DNA of 8,188 nucleotides from Planctomycetota bacterium (lineage in GTDB: Bacteria > Planctomycetota > GCA-002687715 > DRQF01): positions 1 through 8,188 of the forward strand of contig JAJRYU010000004.1 in NCBI GenBank assembly GCA_024275615.1. The letters run 5' to 3'. Position numbers and translations under genes: made by a program. Under the pieces are notes generated by a model, which had not been told where the DNA came from, made no database searches, and saw nothing but the letters and a program-made list of their open reading frames with translations. Shown here piece after piece: positions 6,372 through 8,188 of the stretch. How positions within the stretch are numbered: the first letter of the stretch is position 1; the number at the start of each line of letters is the position of its first letter.

Positions 6372-7466
6372 TCAATCCTCGCTGGCGAGTTTGCGGTAGA
6401 GCTCCTTGGGATCTCCGTTCTGTACGCTTCGACAATATGAGGCCAAGAATCGCCAACGTTCGCTGAGAGAAAGATCGCCATATTGCGGAAGATCTTTCAC
6501 CATTCGCCTCAGGTTTTTGACTCGTACTTCGCTGCTGACGGTCTCCAAGTGTTTGATGCCATCCAAGTCAACAAGCCATAGCTCACCGCTATTTGTCACC
6601 AAGAGATTGCTCGCCTTAAGGTCTCGATTTGAAAACCCTTCACCATGGAGGAGCCCAACAAGTCTGCCGGCCGAAGCAAGGAGTGCCAACCTTTGACTGC
6701 GTTCGTCCTTGGTGAGCGACTTCAGAGTTTCAGCGCCAATGCGAACATCCGGCAAGAAGTCCATTAAGAGATAGGACTTGTGAACACACCCCAGAATCTT
6801 CTTGTCCGTGTAGGCGATGACGCGAGGAGTTCTGATGCCAATCATCTCCAAATGATAGGCCCTCTTGTAGGCCCTACGCGCACGGGATGACGAAAATTGA
6901 TGTTTGACGATGTTGCGATATTTCTTCAAGTTGAATCGCTTCAACAAAGCATGGCCAGCGCACCGCGCCACGGTTGTTGCGCGAGAGTCCTTAATCAGAT
7001 TGGCGCTCGGCTCAAGAAAAGCATCTGGGTCATCCAAGACAATGCGGTGGGCATCTGTGAGGACATCATGGCGAGCGTTCCAAACCAAGCCACCGGCCTG
7101 AATGACCTTGAAGTCGCGATTGGTATGAAAGCAGCGTTCAATGTCCCTGGCGATGTGGTCCTTCATCGCTGACTCGATCTCCGTTTCCAATCCTCGTGCT
7201 CGCAAATAGTCCCGGGCGGCCTCAAGCCGGCGCCTGGGGCTTGCGCCGTACATCAAGGACCACAACTGAGACAAGGCTAGGTGGGGGATTCCGACGTGGG
7301 AACGCTTGACCAAATCCACTTCTTCGACCGATGGTTCCCCGTTGGAATTCCAAACGAGTGCCGCAGGGGAGGGATCGTTGATAAAATAGCCGCGCCCGTG
7401 GATGGAAACCACAAGATCCACGAGCTTCTTGGTGCGATCGACGTCTTCGGCGCTAAATCCGCTCAT
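6372..7466 (-). CDS. Lipopolysaccharide kinase (InaA/WaaP-like) family protein with an extra N-terminal kinase C-lobe
   Basis: The 364-residue protein contains one complete kinase-like domain (about 110-355). It has a beta-3 Lys in ALLKRFN (Lys176), GIRTPRVIAYT (210-220), the hinge YLLMDFLPD, a catalytic loop GFSNRDLKASNLLV with Asp282 and Asn287, and a metal-binding Asp300 in LVDLDGI. This fits the Kdo/heptose kinase superfamily, which phosphorylates sugars of the lipopolysaccharide core at the inner face of the inner membrane. Ahead of it, residues 10-95 resemble only the second half of another such kinase: GRGYFINDPSPAALVW with Asp31 at the catalytic position, then EEVDLVK with Asp51, and no ATP-binding half. 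ATG 7466 is chosen because AGGAG lies 4 bases upstream; the open frame extends to 7724 but would run antisense through the divergent kinase gene. The substrate cannot be told from sequence. Confidence 0.8.
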   Translation of the reverse strand: MSGFSAEDVDRTKKLVDLVVSIHGRGYFINDPSPAALVWNSNGEPSVEEVDLVKRSHVGIPHLALSQLWSLMYGASPRRRLEAARDYLRARGLETEIESAMKDHIARDIERCFHTNRDFKVIQAGGLVWNARHDVLTDAHRIVLDDPDAFLEPSANLIKDSRATTVARCAGHALLKRFNLKKYRNIVKHQFSSSRARRAYKRAYHLEMIGIRTPRVIAYTDKKILGCVHKSYLLMDFLPDVRIGAETLKSLTKDERSQRLALLASAGRLVGLLHGEGFSNRDLKASNLLVTNSGELWLVDLDGIKHLETVSSEVRVKNLRRMVKDLPQYGDLSLSERWRFLASYCRSVQNGDPKELYRKLASED

Positions 7467-7470
7467 CAGG

Positions 7471-7475
7471 CTCCT
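7471..7475 (-). promoter_or_regulatory. Ribosome binding site deciding the start at 7466
   Basis: AGGAG on the minus strand lies 4 bases before ATG 7466. It favours a 364-residue product over the 86-residue-longer reading, whose extra segment has no kinase features and would overlap the opposite-strand kinase gene. Confidence 0.55.
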
Positions 7476-7499
7476 GGGATTCGAGGTTTCTGAGTCCAG

Positions 7500-7516
7500 C
7501 TCGCCGACAAGGCGAG
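7500..7516. repeat. Inverted repeat CTCGCC-N5-GGCGAG
   Basis: Perfect 6-base GC-rich arms flank a 5-base centre (GACAA), within the divergent kinase promoter region. It could be an operator or a small leader hairpin. No T-run follows on either strand, so it is not a terminator. Confidence 0.3.
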
Positions 7517-7562
7517 GGGAGCATGATATGGTGCGATCGCCGGAAGGGAAACCAGGATTACT

Positions 7563-8188
7563 GTGGAAGCGAAATTGCGACAGCCGAAACCTCTTAGAAT
7601 CAATGGCGAAGGACGTCTGTGGGCTAATGACGTTGGGGCGAAACTCCTTGGATCCCTGTCCCTGACCGAGATTGACGACGTTGCCGCGTTTCAAGGGGGT
7701 GACGTCGTTGTCGTGGGAAGCCATCGAATGGTGAGGCGTTTGGTGGCTAGCGATGGTCGTATTTATTACCTGAAGCAGAGCTTGCGTGGGTCCATTGGCA
7801 CAGTCTTGGGGGAATTGGTTCGGCGTGGGCGACGCCGGTCCTCAAGTCGACTTGAAGCGCGGAATCTTCAACGCTTGCGCAGCGCAGGAATCGCCTGCGC
7901 GGAGGTCGTCGCCTATGGTGAAGTGGTCAGAGGCTTGAAGGAGGGGTTTTCTTTTCTTCTGACCGAGGCCGTTCCGGGTCAAGATTTGGGGCAATACCTT
8001 GCTGGTCATTGTGAAGGGCTAACCCGTAATTCCGATCTCGATGCCAGAGTCTTCGAAAGTCTCGTTCGTCTCCTCGTCGACTTGATTGAGAGTGGCCTCT
8101 ATTTTTACGACTTAGTTCCGAAACACATCTTTGTCGCTCTTGATGAGCATGGCCGGGTGAAACTGAGCCTTATTGATGTCGCCAGGAT
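7563..8188 (+). CDS. WaaP-like lipopolysaccharide core heptose kinase family, N-terminal 208 residues (truncated by window edge)
   Basis: The visible part follows the E. coli WaaP pattern segment by segment. It has YYLKQSLRGS (69-78) with the beta-3 Lys71, SRLEARNLQRLRSAGI (95-110) with the helix-C Glu98, VVAYGEV, then FSFLLTEAVPG (129-139) at the hinge, and LIESGLYFYDLVPKHIFV (174-191) as the catalytic loop with Asp183. It reaches LSLIDVAR (201-208), where Asp205 is the metal-binding position, just before the right edge. WaaP enzymes phosphorylate heptose I of the lipopolysaccharide core. The catalytic loop reads FYD where E. coli WaaP has HRD, keeping the Asp. GTG 7563 is chosen because AGGA lies 5 bases upstream and an in-frame TGA stands shortly before; the first in-frame ATG (7728) would remove the N-terminal strands. 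It is divergent from the second kinase gene, so the pair may share control. The exact sugar acceptor is uncertain. Confidence 0.85.
   Translation, partial: MEAKLRQPKPLRINGEGRLWANDVGAKLLGSLSLTEIDDVAAFQGGDVVVVGSHRMVRRLVASDGRIYYLKQSLRGSIGTVLGELVRRGRRRSSSRLEARNLQRLRSAGIACAEVVAYGEVVRGLKEGFSFLLTEAVPGQDLGQYLAGHCEGLTRNSDLDARVFESLVRLLVDLIESGLYFYDLVPKHIFVALDEHGRVKLSLIDVAR

Larger units (their letters stand above)
7467..7562. promoter_or_regulatory. Divergent region between the two kinase genes
   Basis: These 96 bases separate two divergently transcribed kinase genes and should contain both promoters. No confident promoter hexamers were found. The inverted repeat at 7500-7516 lies near the middle and could affect both genes. 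Confidence 0.4.

Noticed and set aside
7467..7724. N-terminal extension of the minus-strand kinase by 86 residues, possibly holding its missing N-lobe
   Set aside because: The residues show no beta-3 Lys or other N-lobe pattern, the segment is antisense to the plus-strand kinase, and ATG 7466 has a good AGGAG.

Overview
The window reads as chromosomal core and accessory DNA from a Gram-negative bacterium of moderate GC content. The evidence for an outer membrane is two WaaP/Kdo-kinase-family sugar kinase genes. With an EboE-type protein and a multi-domain 'InaA-like' kinase, this tentatively suggests the Planctomycetes-Verrucomicrobia side of bacteria, but no rRNA or other marker is present and the assignment is a guess. 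No tRNA, rRNA, insertion sequence, phage gene or CRISPR array was seen.

Layout, left to right. (1) 1-987, minus: the first 329 residues of malate synthase A (aceB), cut by the left edge. (2) 988-1320: a gene-free leader containing a short perfect palindrome, a candidate aceB operator. (3) 1321-4444, minus: a two-gene unit. A membrane-anchored YhaN/SMC-like protein whose ATPase motifs are all eroded is followed by eboE, with a 65-base overlap. (4) 4445-4651: a divergent intergenic region with an inverted repeat. (5) 4652-5779, plus: queG, epoxyqueuosine reductase, the last step of queuosine tRNA modification. (6) 5743-7466, minus: a two-gene operon of a lipopolysaccharide-kinase-like protein, which carries an extra kinase C-lobe at its N-terminus, and a MobA/MocA-like nucleotidyltransferase. 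Its end overlaps queG tail to tail by 37 bases. (7) 7467-7562: a short divergent region with a small inverted repeat. (8) 7563 to the right edge, plus: the first 208 residues of a WaaP-like kinase.

How the genes may work together. The two kinases and the nucleotidyltransferase look like a small cell-envelope sugar module: a nucleotidyltransferase that could activate a sugar or cofactor, and kinases that phosphorylate a glycolipid core. The pseudo-ATPase/eboE pair is the most unusual part. EboE normally sits in a six-gene cluster linked to moving a metabolite precursor to the periplasm, but here its only overlapping partner is a membrane coiled-coil protein with a dead P-loop. aceB (glyoxylate shunt) and queG are ordinary housekeeping genes.

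Starts were revised for several genes because the longest open frames run into divergent neighbours. The chosen starts are GTG 4444, ATG 2517, ATG 4652, ATG 6369, ATG 7466 and GTG 7563. Family assignments come from recognising motifs by eye; no database search was run.
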